Notes: a model not told the origin generated them from the letters alone. Counted from the first letter of the stretch, positions 49,506 to 60,843 are shown. The stretch is DNA of 64,000 nt from Arthrobacter rhizophilus (GCF_026241105.1 NZ_JAPFFT010000012.1:1-64000); one strand, 5' to 3'. Numbers and translations are program-made.

Positions 49506-50349
49506 ACTCACCGCGGTAGAGGAACTTATCGATGGGAGTGCAAGCCGCTTCCTGGGGCGCGCTCCCGCCCGGGGCCTTCGGACCAAGCTCACGGAGTTCA
49601 CCGTGTTCGGGCTCAAGCAAGCATGGGCTTGCATCTTTGGCGCTTCGCTCCTCGCCGTCATCTTCGGGGCGCACCTTTGGTACCCGGCCGACGCTGGCCT
49701 GGCCCGGAACGATTTCCTGACGATCGCTGCCGTGGTCATCCAGATACTCATGGTCGCCACGAAGCTTGAGACTCTCCGTGAGCTGAGAGTGATCGTGCTC
49801 TTCCACCTGGTGGGGACGGTCATGGAACTGTTCAAGACCGACGTCGGCTCGTGGTCCTATGAGGCCGAGGGCGTCCTTCGGGTCGGCGCTGTTCCGCTCT
49901 TCAGCGGCTTCATGTACGCCGCCGTCGGCTCGTACATGGTGCGCGTCTACCGCGTTTTTGACCTGCGCTTCTCCAGATACCCGAGGCGCTGGATCACTGC
50001 GATCCTGGCCGCAGCCATCTACGTGAACTTCTTTTCGCACCACTACATCGTTGATGCCCGCTGGGTCCTGCTGGCCGCCGTCGTCGTGATCTATGGCCGG
50101 TGCGTCATGTACTTCCGGGTGTTCCGACGCCGGTTCCGGATGCCGCTGATCGTGGCCTTCTTGCTGGTGGCGCTCTTCATCTGGATTGCCGAAAATATCG
50201 CAACGTGGTCGCATGCCTGGCTGTATCCGAGCCAGTTGGATGGCTGGCACTTGGTGTCCCCGGACAAGCTTGTCTCGTGGTTCCTCCTGATGATCATCTC
50301 CGTGGTGCTGGTGGCATGGGTCTACGAGCCGACGCCGCCTGACGCCTGA
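49498..50349 (+). CDS. DUF817 integral membrane protein
   Basis: This 283-aa protein has about eight hydrophobic segments. QAWACIFGASLLAVI near residue 41 and FHLVGTVMELFKTDVGSWSY near residue 101 are typical of the DUF817 family, whose role is unknown. Coupling to the MpaB-like gene (8-bp overlap) suggests a shared function at the membrane, perhaps in lipid oxidation (inference). Confidence 0.85.
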   Translation: MRELTAVEELIDGSASRFLGRAPARGLRTKLTEFTVFGLKQAWACIFGASLLAVIFGAHLWYPADAGLARNDFLTIAAVVIQILMVATKLETLRELRVIVLFHLVGTVMELFKTDVGSWSYEAEGVLRVGAVPLFSGFMYAAVGSYMVRVYRVFDLRFSRYPRRWITAILAAAIYVNFFSHHYIVDARWVLLAAVVVIYGRCVMYFRVFRRRFRMPLIVAFLLVALFIWIAENIATWSHAWLYPSQLDGWHLVSPDKLVSWFLLMIISVVLVAWVYEPTPPDA

Positions 50350-50450
50350 CGGAACACCCGCCGTCGACATCGCCGGAACGCTGCGGAGTCGCCGGGACGC
50401 CCACGCGAACCGGCACCGTTCCCGCGAGTTCGACGTCGGCCCTTCCGGGG

Positions 50451-50469
50451 TTGAGCGTAGTTGACTCAA
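50451..50469. promoter_or_regulatory. HAIR element 1 (HspR operator)
   Basis: TTGAGC-N7-ACTCAA is a close match to the HspR-associated inverted repeat (consensus CTTGAGT-N7-ACTCAAG). It lies just upstream of the putative dnaK promoter. Confidence 0.85.
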
Positions 50470-50476
50470 CTTTGGA

Positions 50477-50504
50477 TTGACTTTGAGCCGGGCCTGAGTA
50501 CAGT
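50477..50504 (+). promoter_or_regulatory. Candidate dnaK promoter
   Basis: TTGACT (50477-50482) and TACAGT (50499-50504) are 16 nt apart and lie between the two HAIR elements, with element 2 touching the -10 box. This is the expected geometry for HspR repression of the chaperone operon. Confidence 0.6.
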
Positions 50505-50522
50505 TGAGTGCAGAACGCTCAA
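50504..50522. promoter_or_regulatory. HAIR element 2 (HspR operator)
   Basis: TTGAGT-N7-GCTCAA matches the HAIR consensus with one change and lies 53 bp (about five helical turns) from element 1. A further half-site TTGAGTGCTC follows near 50534. The repressor, HspR, is the last gene of the same operon. Confidence 0.85.
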
Positions 50523-50569
50523 CTAGCCGAATGTTGAGTGCTCCCCGGCTCCAAACCCTCCATGGGTAG

Positions 50570-52498
<1,929 letters not shown>

Positions 52499-52500
52499 CC

Positions 52501-53184
52501 ATGCCCCACCACGGCAACGAAGCAGAGCACTCACCTTCCAACAACGAGGGTAAGCACGACGAGCGTGAAGGAGCCGGTCAGCAGAAGCCAATTATTCGGG
52601 ACAACCGCAAGGTTGACCCGGAGACCGGGGCCGCCCGCCACCCCCAAGGATCGGCAGCAGATTCCAACGCCGCTGCCGCTGAGGGTGACGCCCTGTCCCA
52701 GGCTGAGGAAATCCTCAACGGCATCGAGGTGCCGGCTGAAGAGTCGGTAGCCCCCGGTGCCGCTGCAGAAGCAGAGGCCGCGGAACTCCGCAACGACCTC
52801 CTGCGCCTGCAGGCCGAGTACGTCAACTACCGCAAGCGCGTGGAACGTGACCGAGCCGTCGCAGGGGAAATGGCCGTCATCGGCGTCTTGAACTCCCTGC
52901 TGCCGGTGCTCGACGACGTCGACGCCGCCCGCCAGCACGGCGACCTCGTGGACGGCCCGTTCGCCTCGATCGCCGCCAAGCTGGAGAACGCGCTGAAAAC
53001 GTACGGCCTGGAGCGCATCGCGGAAACTGGCGTCGATTTCGACCCCACGATCCACGAAGCCCTCATCCAGCAGCCGGGCGAGGACATCGAAGTGGACACC
53101 GTCAGCCAAGTGCTGCGCTCCGGCTACCGCTCCGGCGACCGAGTGCTTCGTGCGGCTCAAGTGATCGTGGCTGTGCCGGCGTAG
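52501..53184 (+). CDS. grpE: Nucleotide exchange factor GrpE
   Basis: This 227-aa protein has a long charged, probably disordered N-terminus, a coiled-coil helix (ELRNDLLRLQAEYVNYRKRVERD near residue 97), and the C-terminal beta domain with the GrpE signature PTIHEALIQQPGED. It swaps ADP for ATP on DnaK. It starts 2 bp after the dnaK stop. Confidence 0.95.
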   Translation: MPHHGNEAEHSPSNNEGKHDEREGAGQQKPIIRDNRKVDPETGAARHPQGSAADSNAAAAEGDALSQAEEILNGIEVPAEESVAPGAAAEAEAAELRNDLLRLQAEYVNYRKRVERDRAVAGEMAVIGVLNSLLPVLDDVDAARQHGDLVDGPFASIAAKLENALKTYGLERIAETGVDFDPTIHEALIQQPGEDIEVDTVSQVLRSGYRSGDRVLRAAQVIVAVPA

Positions 53185-53197
53185 TCACCGCGCCTTC

Positions 53198-53234
53198 GCG
53201 GATGAGGGGGCCCGCCCCGGGCCCCCTCATCCGC
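53198..53234 (+). terminator. Strong hairpin between grpE and dnaJ
   Basis: GCGGATGAGGGGGCCCG and its complement form a 17-bp perfect stem with a 3-nt loop. No T-run follows. It could end or weaken transcription after grpE, or protect the dnaK-grpE message end. Either would make dnaJ-hspR expression lower than dnaK. Confidence 0.75.
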
Positions 53235-53290
53235 TACGGCTCAGCGGTAATCTCGCCGTAACGCTTTTGTTGATTTGAAAGGAAACGCCC

Positions 53291-54256
53291 TTGGCCAGCC
53301 AGGACTGGGTTGAGAAGGATTTTTACGCCATCCTTGGTGTCGCCAAGGACGCCTCTGACGCTGACATCAAGAAGGCGTACCGCAAACTTGCGCGGAAGTA
53401 CCATCCGGATACCAATTCCGGGGATGTTGCTGCGGAGAAGAAGTTCAAGGACATCTCGGAGGCCTATTCGGTGCTTTCGGATGCCGAGGAACGTCAGCAG
53501 TACGATGCCATTCGTGCCATGGGCGGGGCACGCTTTGCGCCCGGTGCGGGACGCGGTGGGCCGGCCAATGGCGGCTTCGAGGACCTGTTCGGCGGACTTT
53601 TCGGCGGCGGCGCACGTCAGCCTGCCGGTGCCGGTGGCATCCCTCCCGAGTTCGCTGACCTGTTCGGCGGCGGTTTCGGCGGAGGGCAGACCGGTTTCCA
53701 GCGTGCCCCCCAGAAGGGCAGCGACCGCACGGCGTCCACCTCGATTTCCTTTGCCGGCTCCATCCACGGCACCACGGTGAGCCTGCGCGAAAGCAACGGC
53801 AACGTCATTGAGGTCAAGATTCCCGCGGGCATCAGGGACGGCCAGAAAGTCCGTCAACGGGGCAAGGGCAATCCGGGTGCGGCAGGTAATGGGGACCTCA
53901 TCATCACGGTGAACGTCAAGCCCCACGATTTCTTCATTCGCGACGGCGACAACATCCGCATCCACGTGCCGGTCACCTTCGCGGAGGCCGCTTTGGGTTC
54001 CAACATCCACGTGCCAACGCTCGACGGCGACAGTGTCACCGTCCGCGTCCCGGCCGGGACGCCTTCCGGGCGCACCCTCCGGGTCAAGGGCCGAGGCGTC
54101 AAAACGACAAAGGGCACCGGCGACCTGCTGGTGACAATCGACGTCGCCGTCCCTCGGAACCTTAATAAAGAAGCCGAGGAGGCCGTCAAGGCATTCGCCG
54201 CGGCTACCGCCGACGCCGATCCGCGCCACGACTTGGCCGCCAAGGCCCGCTTGTAG
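53291..54256 (+). CDS. dnaJ: DnaJ-type co-chaperone without zinc finger (class B, CbpA-like)
   Basis: This 321-aa J protein starts at TTG 53291 with GAAAGGAAA upstream. The J domain (residues 10-75, with HPD in KYHPDTNSG) is followed by a Gly/Phe-rich stretch and the two-part C-terminal domain ([19 protein letters not shown] near the end). The four CxxCxGxG zinc repeats of classic DnaJ are absent; there is no cysteine in the protein. It stimulates DnaK ATPase. A zinc-type DnaJ is probably elsewhere. Confidence 0.92.
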   Translation: MASQDWVEKDFYAILGVAKDASDADIKKAYRKLARKYHPDTNSGDVAAEKKFKDISEAYSVLSDAEERQQYDAIRAMGGARFAPGAGRGGPANGGFEDLFGGLFGGGARQPAGAGGIPPEFADLFGGGFGGGQTGFQRAPQKGSDRTASTSISFAGSIHGTTVSLRESNGNVIEVKIPAGIRDGQKVRQRGKGNPGAAGNGDLIITVNVKPHDFFIRDGDNIRIHVPVTFAEAALGSNIHVPTLDGDSVTVRVPAGTPSGRTLRVKGRGVKTTKGTGDLLVTIDVAVPRNLNKEAEEAVKAFAAATADADPRHDLAAKARL

Positions 54257-54285
54257 CGTCAGCGACACACCGGAGGGACGTAGTC

Positions 54286-54708
54286 ATGGGCATCGACATC
54301 AACCAGCCGATCTTCGTCATCTCCGTCGCGGCCGAACTGGCTGACATGCACCCGCAGACCCTGCGTCAGTACGACCGGCTCGGCATCGTGTCGCCGAGCC
54401 GTGCACCGGGCAAGTCCCGGCGCTACTCCCAGCGGGATATCGACCGCTTGCGTGAAGTCCAGCGGCTCTCCCACGAAGGCGTATCCCTCGAGGGCATCAA
54501 ACGCATCCTCGATCTCGAAAACCAAGTGGCCGCGCTGCAATACCGCGTGGCCGAGTTGAGCGAGGAATTGCAGCGCCGGCGGGGCCCGCTGGAGGCCCGT
54601 ATTTTCGCGGCAGGAGCAGCGGGCGACGTCGTCAGCCTGGCCCGCGGGCAGCGCCCCCGGGCGCGGTCGCAGGCAGTTGTGGTTTGGCGACCGCGTCCGG
54701 GGGAGTAG
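54286..54708 (+). CDS. hspR: HspR, MerR-type heat-shock repressor
   Basis: This 140-aa MerR-type protein has HPQTLRQYDRLGIVSPSR and SRRYSQRDIDRLREVQ as its HTH and wing, then a coiled coil (VAALQYRVAELSEELQRR). HspR binds HAIR sites and needs DnaK as co-repressor in other actinobacteria; two HAIR sites lie upstream of dnaK. It is the last gene of the operon, 30 bp after dnaJ. Confidence 0.95.
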   Translation: MGIDINQPIFVISVAAELADMHPQTLRQYDRLGIVSPSRAPGKSRRYSQRDIDRLREVQRLSHEGVSLEGIKRILDLENQVAALQYRVAELSEELQRRRGPLEARIFAAGAAGDVVSLARGQRPRARSQAVVVWRPRPGE

Positions 54709-54712
54709 CCCT

Positions 54713-55348
54713 CTAGGCCTGCGACAGCGACGCCAGTAGCACGGGGTTGCTTTGCTTGGCCCAAGTGCCCCTCAGCGCAGCAGAATCTTCCGAACCCGGC
54801 GTCCCCAGATCCAGGACACGGTTCACCAGCAGTGTGAGCTCACCAGCGTCGATGCTTGTGATGGTGTCCTCGGTGATCGGGGCTGCCGGGCTCAGCGCGG
54901 GGACTTCGCTACCGGACGTTCCACTGCCCTTGACCTTGACAGAACCCGTGAGTGGTTCCAGAGCGCCGTCCACCTCCACGAACTGTTCGGCTTCCTGTTG
55001 TCCAGTGAGGATGACGGTGGCCAGCGCAGCGACGTAGACGGGATCGGCACAGGCGTCGTACACCCACCTCTGGCCCAACACGGAGTGTTCCATGGTGCCG
55101 AGCAGCGAGTCCTCCGCGCCGGGCAATTCCGAACCCCGGTAGGTCAACGGAACCTGATAGACCCTGCCGCCGTGGGAGACCAGATGGGTCTCGAGGCCGA
55201 CTTCGCCGTCCGGATCATCGAAGCGGTAGGCGCCAAGGAGCTCGGGCGGGGCGGAGCCATCCTTGGTGAACCACGTCTGGGCGGGCAGGTACTTTTCGAT
55301 GAGCTCCAATTTGCTTGGTCGCAGGGTCGCTCTGTGGATGATAGCCAT
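54713..55348 (-). CDS. Maltokinase N-terminal cap-like domain protein
   Basis: This 211-aa protein begins MAIIHRATLRPSKLELI and has YQVPLTYRGSEL and HSVLGQRWVYDACADPVYV, which match the stand-alone cap domain related to the N-terminus of actinobacterial maltokinase. The kinase part is missing, as is usual for this small family. The role is unknown. It is convergent with hspR, with a 4-bp gap. Confidence 0.78.
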   Translation of the reverse strand: MAIIHRATLRPSKLELIEKYLPAQTWFTKDGSAPPELLGAYRFDDPDGEVGLETHLVSHGGRVYQVPLTYRGSELPGAEDSLLGTMEHSVLGQRWVYDACADPVYVAALATVILTGQQEAEQFVEVDGALEPLTGSVKVKGSGTSGSEVPALSPAAPITEDTITSIDAGELTLLVNRVLDLGTPGSEDSAALRGTWAKQSNPVLLASLSQA

Positions 55349-55358
55349 GCCGTCCAGC

Positions 55359-57749
55359 CTAGTTGGCCAGTGCGGGCGCGGAGACTGAGCTCGGGGTCCA
55401 GCGCAGGTGCGTGTTGTCGGCGTCGGACTCGGGCTCTTTCAAGAGCGAAAGCCTGGGCCTCACGGCATCCGTGCGGGAGCTCGGCGGTTTGCGTCGGCCC
55501 GCACGGAACTGCGGCACCCATTGGGCTCCTGGGCCCTGGTATTCCTGCTCGGCCGCGGCGTGGAGCGTCCATTGGGGGTTGTACAGGTGCGTCCGGCCAA
55601 GCGCCACGAGGTCTGCCCGTCCCGCAAGGAGGATGGAATTGACGTCGTCGTAGCTGGAGATGGCGCCGACAGCGATGACGGCTGCTCCGGCCGGTGCGGC
55701 AACTTCCTGCCGGATCCTGTCGGCGAAAGGCGTCTGGTAGCTGCGGCCGAAAGCCGGTTGTTCCTCCTTGGCGACCTGACCGGTGGAGACGTCGATGCCC
55801 GCTGCGCCGTGGGCCACGAATGCCCGCGCGATCTCGAGTGAGTCATCCGAGTCGTTGCCGCCCTCGATCCAGTCCGTCGCGGAGATGCGTACAGTCACTG
55901 GCTTGCTGGCAGGCCAAGCCGCGCGGACGGCGTCGAACACTTCCAGGGGGAACCGCAGGCGGTTCTCCAGGCTGCCACCGTACTCGTCTGTGCGGCGGTT
56001 GGACACCGGCGAGAGGAACGAGGAAAGCAGGTAGCCGTGCGCAGCATGGAGCTCCAGAAGGTCGAAACCTGCCTCATCCGCTCGACGGGCAGCATCCACG
56101 AATTGCGCCGTGATGGCGGCCATGCCTGCACGGTCGAGTTCCGCGGGCGTCTGGTTGTCCGGACCGTAAGGCAGCGCCGACGGTCCGACGACGTCCCAGT
56201 TGCCTGATGCGAGCGGCTCGTCAATGCCTTCCCACATCAGCCGCGTGGAGCCCTTGCGGCCCGAGTGTCCAAGTTGCGCGCCGATCTTCGCCGTTGAGTT
56301 GGCATGGACGAAGTCCACGATTTCCTTCCAACTGTCGCGTTGGCCGTCCGTGTACAGGCCGGTGCACCCGGGGGTGATCCGCCCGGTCCCGGAAACACAC
56401 ACCATTTCGGTCATGACCAGTCCGGCGCCGCCAAGTGCCTTCGAACCGAGGTGGACTTTGTGGAAGTCGCCCGGGACGCCATCCACTGCGGAGTACATGT
56501 CCATGGGGGAGACCACAATGCGGTTCTTCAGCTCCAGTCCGCCGATCCGGAACGGCTGGAACATGGCCGGGGCGGTCTCTGCCAGTCCTTGGGATTGGGC
56601 GAAATTGCGGTCTACGGAGTCGGCGAATTCCGGGTCGCGCAGGCGCAGGTTCTCCTGGGTGATGCGGCGGCTCCGCGTGAGGAGGTTGAAGGCGAACTGC
56701 GTGGGGTCCTGCTCCTTGTATTGGGCGATCCGCTCGAACCATTCCAGTGAAGCCTGGGCAGCGCGTTGGGTGGAGGCCACAACCGGACGCCGCTCGGTTT
56801 CGTAGGCGGACAACGCAGATTCCACATCCGGGTGCTCGTGCAGGCACGCGGCGAGTGCCAGGGAGTCCTCCATGGCCAGTTTGGTTCCGGAGCCTATGGA
56901 GAAGTGTGCGGTGTGGGCAGCGTCGCCGAGCAGCACCACGTTGCCGTGGCGCCAGCTTTGATTGCGCACGGTGGTGAAGTTGAGCCACTTGGAGTTGTTG
57001 GAAAGGACTTCGTAGCCGTCGAGTTCCTCGGCGAAGATGGAACGGATCTTGCTGATCGCTTTCTCGTCGGACACGCCTGGCGGGAAGACCTCGGTTGTGG
57101 TCTCGTCGAACCCGGCAGCGCGCCACACGTCCTCGTGCATTTCGACAATGAACGTGGATCCTTCGTCGGAGTACGGGTAGCCATGGATCTGCATGACCCC
57201 CCATTCGGTCTCCTTGACGAAGAACTTGAAAGCCTCGAAAACCTGGTCCGTGCCCAGCCACATGAACTTGTTGGGCCGCAGGTCCAGGCTTGGAATGAAG
57301 GAGTCCGCGTAGTTGGCGCGGATCTGGGAGTTGATGCCGTCCGCGGCGAGGACCAGGTCATAGCCGGCCTCGAGTTCCTCAACGGGCGGCGCAACGGTCT
57401 GGAAACGCAGGTCGACGCCGAGCTCGGCGCACCGGCGTTGAAGCAGTTCCAGCAGTTCCTTGCGGCTCATGGCCGCAAAGCCCTGGCCGCCCACCGTCAC
57501 CGTTTCCCCGCCGAAGTGGACGTCGATGTCGGACCAGCGTGCGAAGCGCCGGCTCATGTACTCGGCCACGACGGGGTCGGCGTTGCCGATCCCACCGAGC
57601 GTCTCATCGGAAAATACGACGCCGAAACCGAAAGTGTCGCTGGCGGCGTTGCGTTCCCAGAGGGTGATCTTGTGGGACGGGTCGAGTTGCTTCATCAGTG
57701 CCGCGAAGTACAGGCCGCCGGGCCCGCCTCCTACGATTGCGATTTTCAT
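55359..57749 (-). CDS. Fused flavin monooxygenase and OYE-type reductase, acting on an aryl-CoA
   Basis: This 796-aa protein has two flavoenzymes. Residues 1-375 are a PHBH-like FAD monooxygenase (IAIVGGGPGGLYFAALMKQ; GDAAHTAHFSIGSGTKLAMED). Residues about 395-760 are an old-yellow-enzyme domain with FMN (FRIGGLELKNRIVVSPMDMYS; LHAAHGYLLSSFLSP). The same fusion is known as 2-aminobenzoyl-CoA monooxygenase/reductase, and databases also name such fusions salicylyl-CoA 5-hydroxylase. It hydroxylates, and may then reduce, the ring of a CoA-bound aromatic acid. Which substrate applies depends on the CoA ligase next to it. Confidence 0.87.
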   Translation of the reverse strand: MKIAIVGGGPGGLYFAALMKQLDPSHKITLWERNAASDTFGFGVVFSDETLGGIGNADPVVAEYMSRRFARWSDIDVHFGGETVTVGGQGFAAMSRKELLELLQRRCAELGVDLRFQTVAPPVEELEAGYDLVLAADGINSQIRANYADSFIPSLDLRPNKFMWLGTDQVFEAFKFFVKETEWGVMQIHGYPYSDEGSTFIVEMHEDVWRAAGFDETTTEVFPPGVSDEKAISKIRSIFAEELDGYEVLSNNSKWLNFTTVRNQSWRHGNVVLLGDAAHTAHFSIGSGTKLAMEDSLALAACLHEHPDVESALSAYETERRPVVASTQRAAQASLEWFERIAQYKEQDPTQFAFNLLTRSRRITQENLRLRDPEFADSVDRNFAQSQGLAETAPAMFQPFRIGGLELKNRIVVSPMDMYSAVDGVPGDFHKVHLGSKALGGAGLVMTEMVCVSGTGRITPGCTGLYTDGQRDSWKEIVDFVHANSTAKIGAQLGHSGRKGSTRLMWEGIDEPLASGNWDVVGPSALPYGPDNQTPAELDRAGMAAITAQFVDAARRADEAGFDLLELHAAHGYLLSSFLSPVSNRRTDEYGGSLENRLRFPLEVFDAVRAAWPASKPVTVRISATDWIEGGNDSDDSLEIARAFVAHGAAGIDVSTGQVAKEEQPAFGRSYQTPFADRIRQEVAAPAGAAVIAVGAISSYDDVNSILLAGRADLVALGRTHLYNPQWTLHAAAEQEYQGPGAQWVPQFRAGRRKPPSSRTDAVRPRLSLLKEPESDADNTHLRWTPSSVSAPALAN

Positions 57750-57764
57750 GCTTTTTGCTCCTTC

Positions 57765-59423
57765 TCAGGCCTGGCCCAGGCCTGCGCCGGCAAGCTGTTC
57801 GGGGTCGTTGTTGATGCGGTCGCGCAGCTTGAAATGCTGCAGCTTGCCGCTGGGGTTGCGGGGGAGTTCGTCGACGAACCGGATGTCCCGCGGGTACTTG
57901 TAGGGGGCGATCGTCCGTTTGACGAAGTCCTGGATTTCCTTGCGCTTCGCGTCATCGCCCCTGACGCCTTCGCGCAGGACGATGAACGCGCAGACCACGC
58001 TGCCGCGTGCCTCGTCGGGCCGGCCGATGACGGCGTTCTCCACCACATCCGGGTGCAGGTCGATGGCGGTTTCCACCTCGGGGGCACCGATGTTGTAGCC
58101 GGAGGAGACGATCATGTTGTCCGACCGAGCCTGATAGGTGAAGTACCCGTCCTCGTCTTTCGTGAAGGTGTCGCCGGTGACGTTCCAGCCGTTGACCACG
58201 TAGTTCGATTGCCGTGGGTCATCCAGGTAGCGGCATCCGGTGGGGCCGATGACGGCGAGCCGGCCGATCTGCCCGGGTCCTAGTTCCAGGCCCTCGTCGT
58301 CGAGGATGGCCGCCCTGTACCCGGGAACGGCCCGGCCGGTGGTGCCGGGCCGGATGTCGTCCCCGGATGCGGAAATGAACACGTGCAACAGTTCGGTGGC
58401 TCCGATGCCGTTGACGAGCCGGAGGCCCGTGGCCTCCCGGACTGCCTCCCACGTTTCCTTGGGCAGGTGTTCGCCCGCCGAGACCGCCACACGGAGCCCG
58501 CGGAGCAACGATCCAAGACCCTCCTTGAGGATGGCGCGGTAGGCGGTGGGTGCGGTGAACAGGATGGTGGCCCCGGCAGCGGCAGCACTCTCGGCAAGTT
58601 CCACGGGGGTGGCCCGTTCGGTCAGTAATGAGGATGCGCCGAACCGCAGCGGGAAGACCACCAGCCCGCCGAGGCCGAACGTGAAGGCGAGGGGCGGTGA
58701 ACCGGCGAACACGTCGTCGGCGGTTGGCTGCAGAATATGGCGGGCGAACGTGTCGGCGTTCGCGAGGATGTCCCGATGGAAATGCATGGTGATCTTGGGC
58801 GTGCCCGTGGTGCCCGACGTCGGGCCGAGCAGCGCGACGTCGTCGGCCGAGGTGGGCACGGCCGTGAACTCGCCGCTCTTGGCGGCGGCGCGGGACGTGA
58901 GGTCGCCGGCGTCGTCGGATCCGTAGGAGAGGACAACGGTGTCCTCTCCTGCGGCCGCGAGCAGTTCGTCCATGAACCGGTGGTCGGAGATAGCCACGGT
59001 GGGACGCGTGAGGCTGATAAGCGTGCCGACCTCGCTGGAACGCAGCATCGGCATGGTGGTGACAACGACGGCCCCGGCTTTGAGCACGCCAAGCCAGGCC
59101 GCGACAATCCAGGGATTGTTCGGCCCGCGCAACATGACGCGGTTCCCGGGCACCACTTCGAAGTCCTCCGTGAGGACCTGGGCGACCTGGTTGGCGCGCT
59201 GCTGCAGTTCACCGTAAGTCCAGACCGCGCCGTCGGGGGTTCGCAGCGCGGCCCGCTCGGCACCATGGTTTGCGACGGCGTCGTCAATGAGTACCGCTGC
59301 TGCGTTGAGCGTCGCCGGGTACTGGAGTTCCGGCAGGGTGAATTCGAGGGTCGGCCACGTGCCGGCCGGTGGCAGATGGTCGCGGGTGAAGGTGTCCACG
59401 TGGGCTGATCTCAACATTGTCAT
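57765..59423 (-). CDS. Benzoate-CoA ligase family enzyme (2-aminobenzoate or salicylate)
   Basis: This 552-aa ANL enzyme has the AMP-binding loop GPTSGTTGTPK near residue 190, YQARSDNMIVSSGYNIGAPEVE near residue 430, and the C-terminal catalytic lysine in NPSGKLQHFKLR. It activates an aromatic acid to its CoA thioester with ATP. AAAGGAG lies 5 nt before ATG 59423; an earlier in-frame start is not supported. It lies 15 bp ahead of the fused monooxygenase gene and so supplies its substrate. Confidence 0.87.
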   Translation of the reverse strand: MTMLRSAHVDTFTRDHLPPAGTWPTLEFTLPELQYPATLNAAAVLIDDAVANHGAERAALRTPDGAVWTYGELQQRANQVAQVLTEDFEVVPGNRVMLRGPNNPWIVAAWLGVLKAGAVVVTTMPMLRSSEVGTLISLTRPTVAISDHRFMDELLAAAGEDTVVLSYGSDDAGDLTSRAAAKSGEFTAVPTSADDVALLGPTSGTTGTPKITMHFHRDILANADTFARHILQPTADDVFAGSPPLAFTFGLGGLVVFPLRFGASSLLTERATPVELAESAAAAGATILFTAPTAYRAILKEGLGSLLRGLRVAVSAGEHLPKETWEAVREATGLRLVNGIGATELLHVFISASGDDIRPGTTGRAVPGYRAAILDDEGLELGPGQIGRLAVIGPTGCRYLDDPRQSNYVVNGWNVTGDTFTKDEDGYFTYQARSDNMIVSSGYNIGAPEVETAIDLHPDVVENAVIGRPDEARGSVVCAFIVLREGVRGDDAKRKEIQDFVKRTIAPYKYPRDIRFVDELPRNPSGKLQHFKLRDRINNDPEQLAGAGLGQA

Positions 59424-59464
59424 GGCCACTCCTTTCAGTAACAGAACGGATAAGTCGAAAGTGT

Positions 59465-60361
59465 TCAGGAGCCGGCGCGGATCATGCCTTCTTGGGCCAC
59501 CGTTGCCAGCAGGCGTCCTTGCCTGTCGAAGAAGCGGCCCGTGGCAAGCCCTCTGTTGCTTTGCCCGGACACGGCCTCCTGGGCATACAAAACCCAGTCG
59601 TCGGCGCGGCCGTCCCGGTGGAACCACATGGAATGGTCCAGGCTGGCCGTAGCCAGTCCGTGGCTGGACCAGTGGAGCCCATTCACCCGGAGCAGCGGCT
59701 CAAGGATGGTGTAGTCGCAGACGTAGGCCAATGCCGCCCGGTGCAGATCGGCGATGGCATGTTCGTCACCAGGGTCGGGAAGTTGCTCGAAAGCTTTCAC
59801 CCAGATGGCCTGGTGCGGCACGGATTCGCCCTCCACCTGCAGATATACCGGCCCGGGAATGTGTCGCATATCGAAGCTGCGCTTCGAGGACCAGTACTCG
59901 GCAGCGGGCCCCTCGACGCCCTGCAGCACCTCGGCGGCGCTGCGGAGGGATTCGGGTTCGACGGCGGATGGCGCCTCGGGCTGGAAGTCCGGGCCGTCTT
60001 CGGGTACCTGGAAGGAGCCCATCGCCGCGTAGACGGTCTTGCCGTTCTGGTATCCACGGACGCTGCGGGTCGAGTATCCACGGCCGTCGCGGAGGCGTTC
60101 AACCTCGTAGCGGACCGTGGCCCCGATCTCCACGGGGCGCATGAAGTAGCTGTGCATGGAATGCAGCGAACGGTCGCCGTCGACCGAGCGCATCATCGCC
60201 GCCGCGGCCTGGGCCACCATGTCTCCACCGTAGGCTTTGGGCCACGGAACGTACTGCGAGGTGGCTTCGTAGGCTTCGTCGTGGATCTGGGCCGGGACGG
60301 CCGTCAGCTCGATGGCTTTTAGGAACGTCTCCGAGGTCAGGATTCCAGTGGACATGTCCAT
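59465..60361 (-). CDS. Acyl-CoA thioesterase II family (TesB-like)
   Basis: This 298-aa double-hotdog protein has AYGGDMVAQAAAAM near residue 43, HSMHSYFMRPVEIGATV near residue 66, and a C-terminal GLATASLDHSMWFHRD with the catalytic Asp. It hydrolyses CoA thioesters and would release the hydroxylated aromatic acid. ATG 60361 overlaps the cupin stop by 1 base. Confidence 0.87.
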   Translation of the reverse strand: MDMSTGILTSETFLKAIELTAVPAQIHDEAYEATSQYVPWPKAYGGDMVAQAAAAMMRSVDGDRSLHSMHSYFMRPVEIGATVRYEVERLRDGRGYSTRSVRGYQNGKTVYAAMGSFQVPEDGPDFQPEAPSAVEPESLRSAAEVLQGVEGPAAEYWSSKRSFDMRHIPGPVYLQVEGESVPHQAIWVKAFEQLPDPGDEHAIADLHRAALAYVCDYTILEPLLRVNGLHWSSHGLATASLDHSMWFHRDGRADDWVLYAQEAVSGQSNRGLATGRFFDRQGRLLATVAQEGMIRAGS

Positions 60362-60843
60362 CAGGCCCTGCGGAACCCGGCGAGGGTCTCGTCCGCAACG
60401 TCCTCGAGGTTGATCACCAGGTTCTCCGGGGTGCGCGCGGTCAGCCACACGAGTTCTTCGTTGACCGACATGTTCGCCTCGACGTGCGGCATGAACGGCG
60501 GGACGAACACCCAATCGCCGGTCTTCATGTCCAGGAACTCGGAGTAGTTTTCGCCGAAGTAGATGCGACCGTGGCCGCGGAGCACGTAGCCGCCGGTTTC
60601 CGCTTCGCCGTGGTGGTGCGGCAGGGAGCGGTAGCCGGGAACGTTGGAGACCTGACCAAACCAGATCTTGGTGGCCGGCGTGTGCTGGATGCTGACGCCC
60701 GAGACGCGGACGCAGTCGCCGGACTGGGCCGTGTTGGCGTCCTCTTCGCCAGCGCGCGTGACGACGGGAATCACTTTGCCGTCCGGCTGGGCGTAGATGG
60801 AGTTGTCGCCTTCGAGGCGGTAATCGGTAGCGGTTGGGTTCAT
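60361..60843 (-). CDS. Cupin-domain protein, possible ring-cleavage or metal enzyme
   Basis: This 160-aa single-cupin protein has metal motif 1 at LPHHHGEAETGGYVLRGHG (histidines, glutamate) and motif 2 at DWVFVPPFMPHVEANMS with a histidine. It resembles the metal core of gentisate-type dioxygenases but has half the length, so it may be a small dioxygenase or an isomerase. AAGGAG lies 8 nt before ATG 60843; the GTG 9 bases upstream would sit on the ribosome binding site. Confidence 0.8.
   Translation of the reverse strand: MNPTATDYRLEGDNSIYAQPDGKVIPVVTRAGEEDANTAQSGDCVRVSGVSIQHTPATKIWFGQVSNVPGYRSLPHHHGEAETGGYVLRGHGRIYFGENYSEFLDMKTGDWVFVPPFMPHVEANMSVNEELVWLTARTPENLVINLEDVADETLAGFRRA

Noticed and set aside
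53198-53234. Full transcription stop within the chaperone operon
   Set aside because: The hairpin is strong, but there is no T-run and hspR is normally in the operon, so partial read-through is more likely than a full stop.
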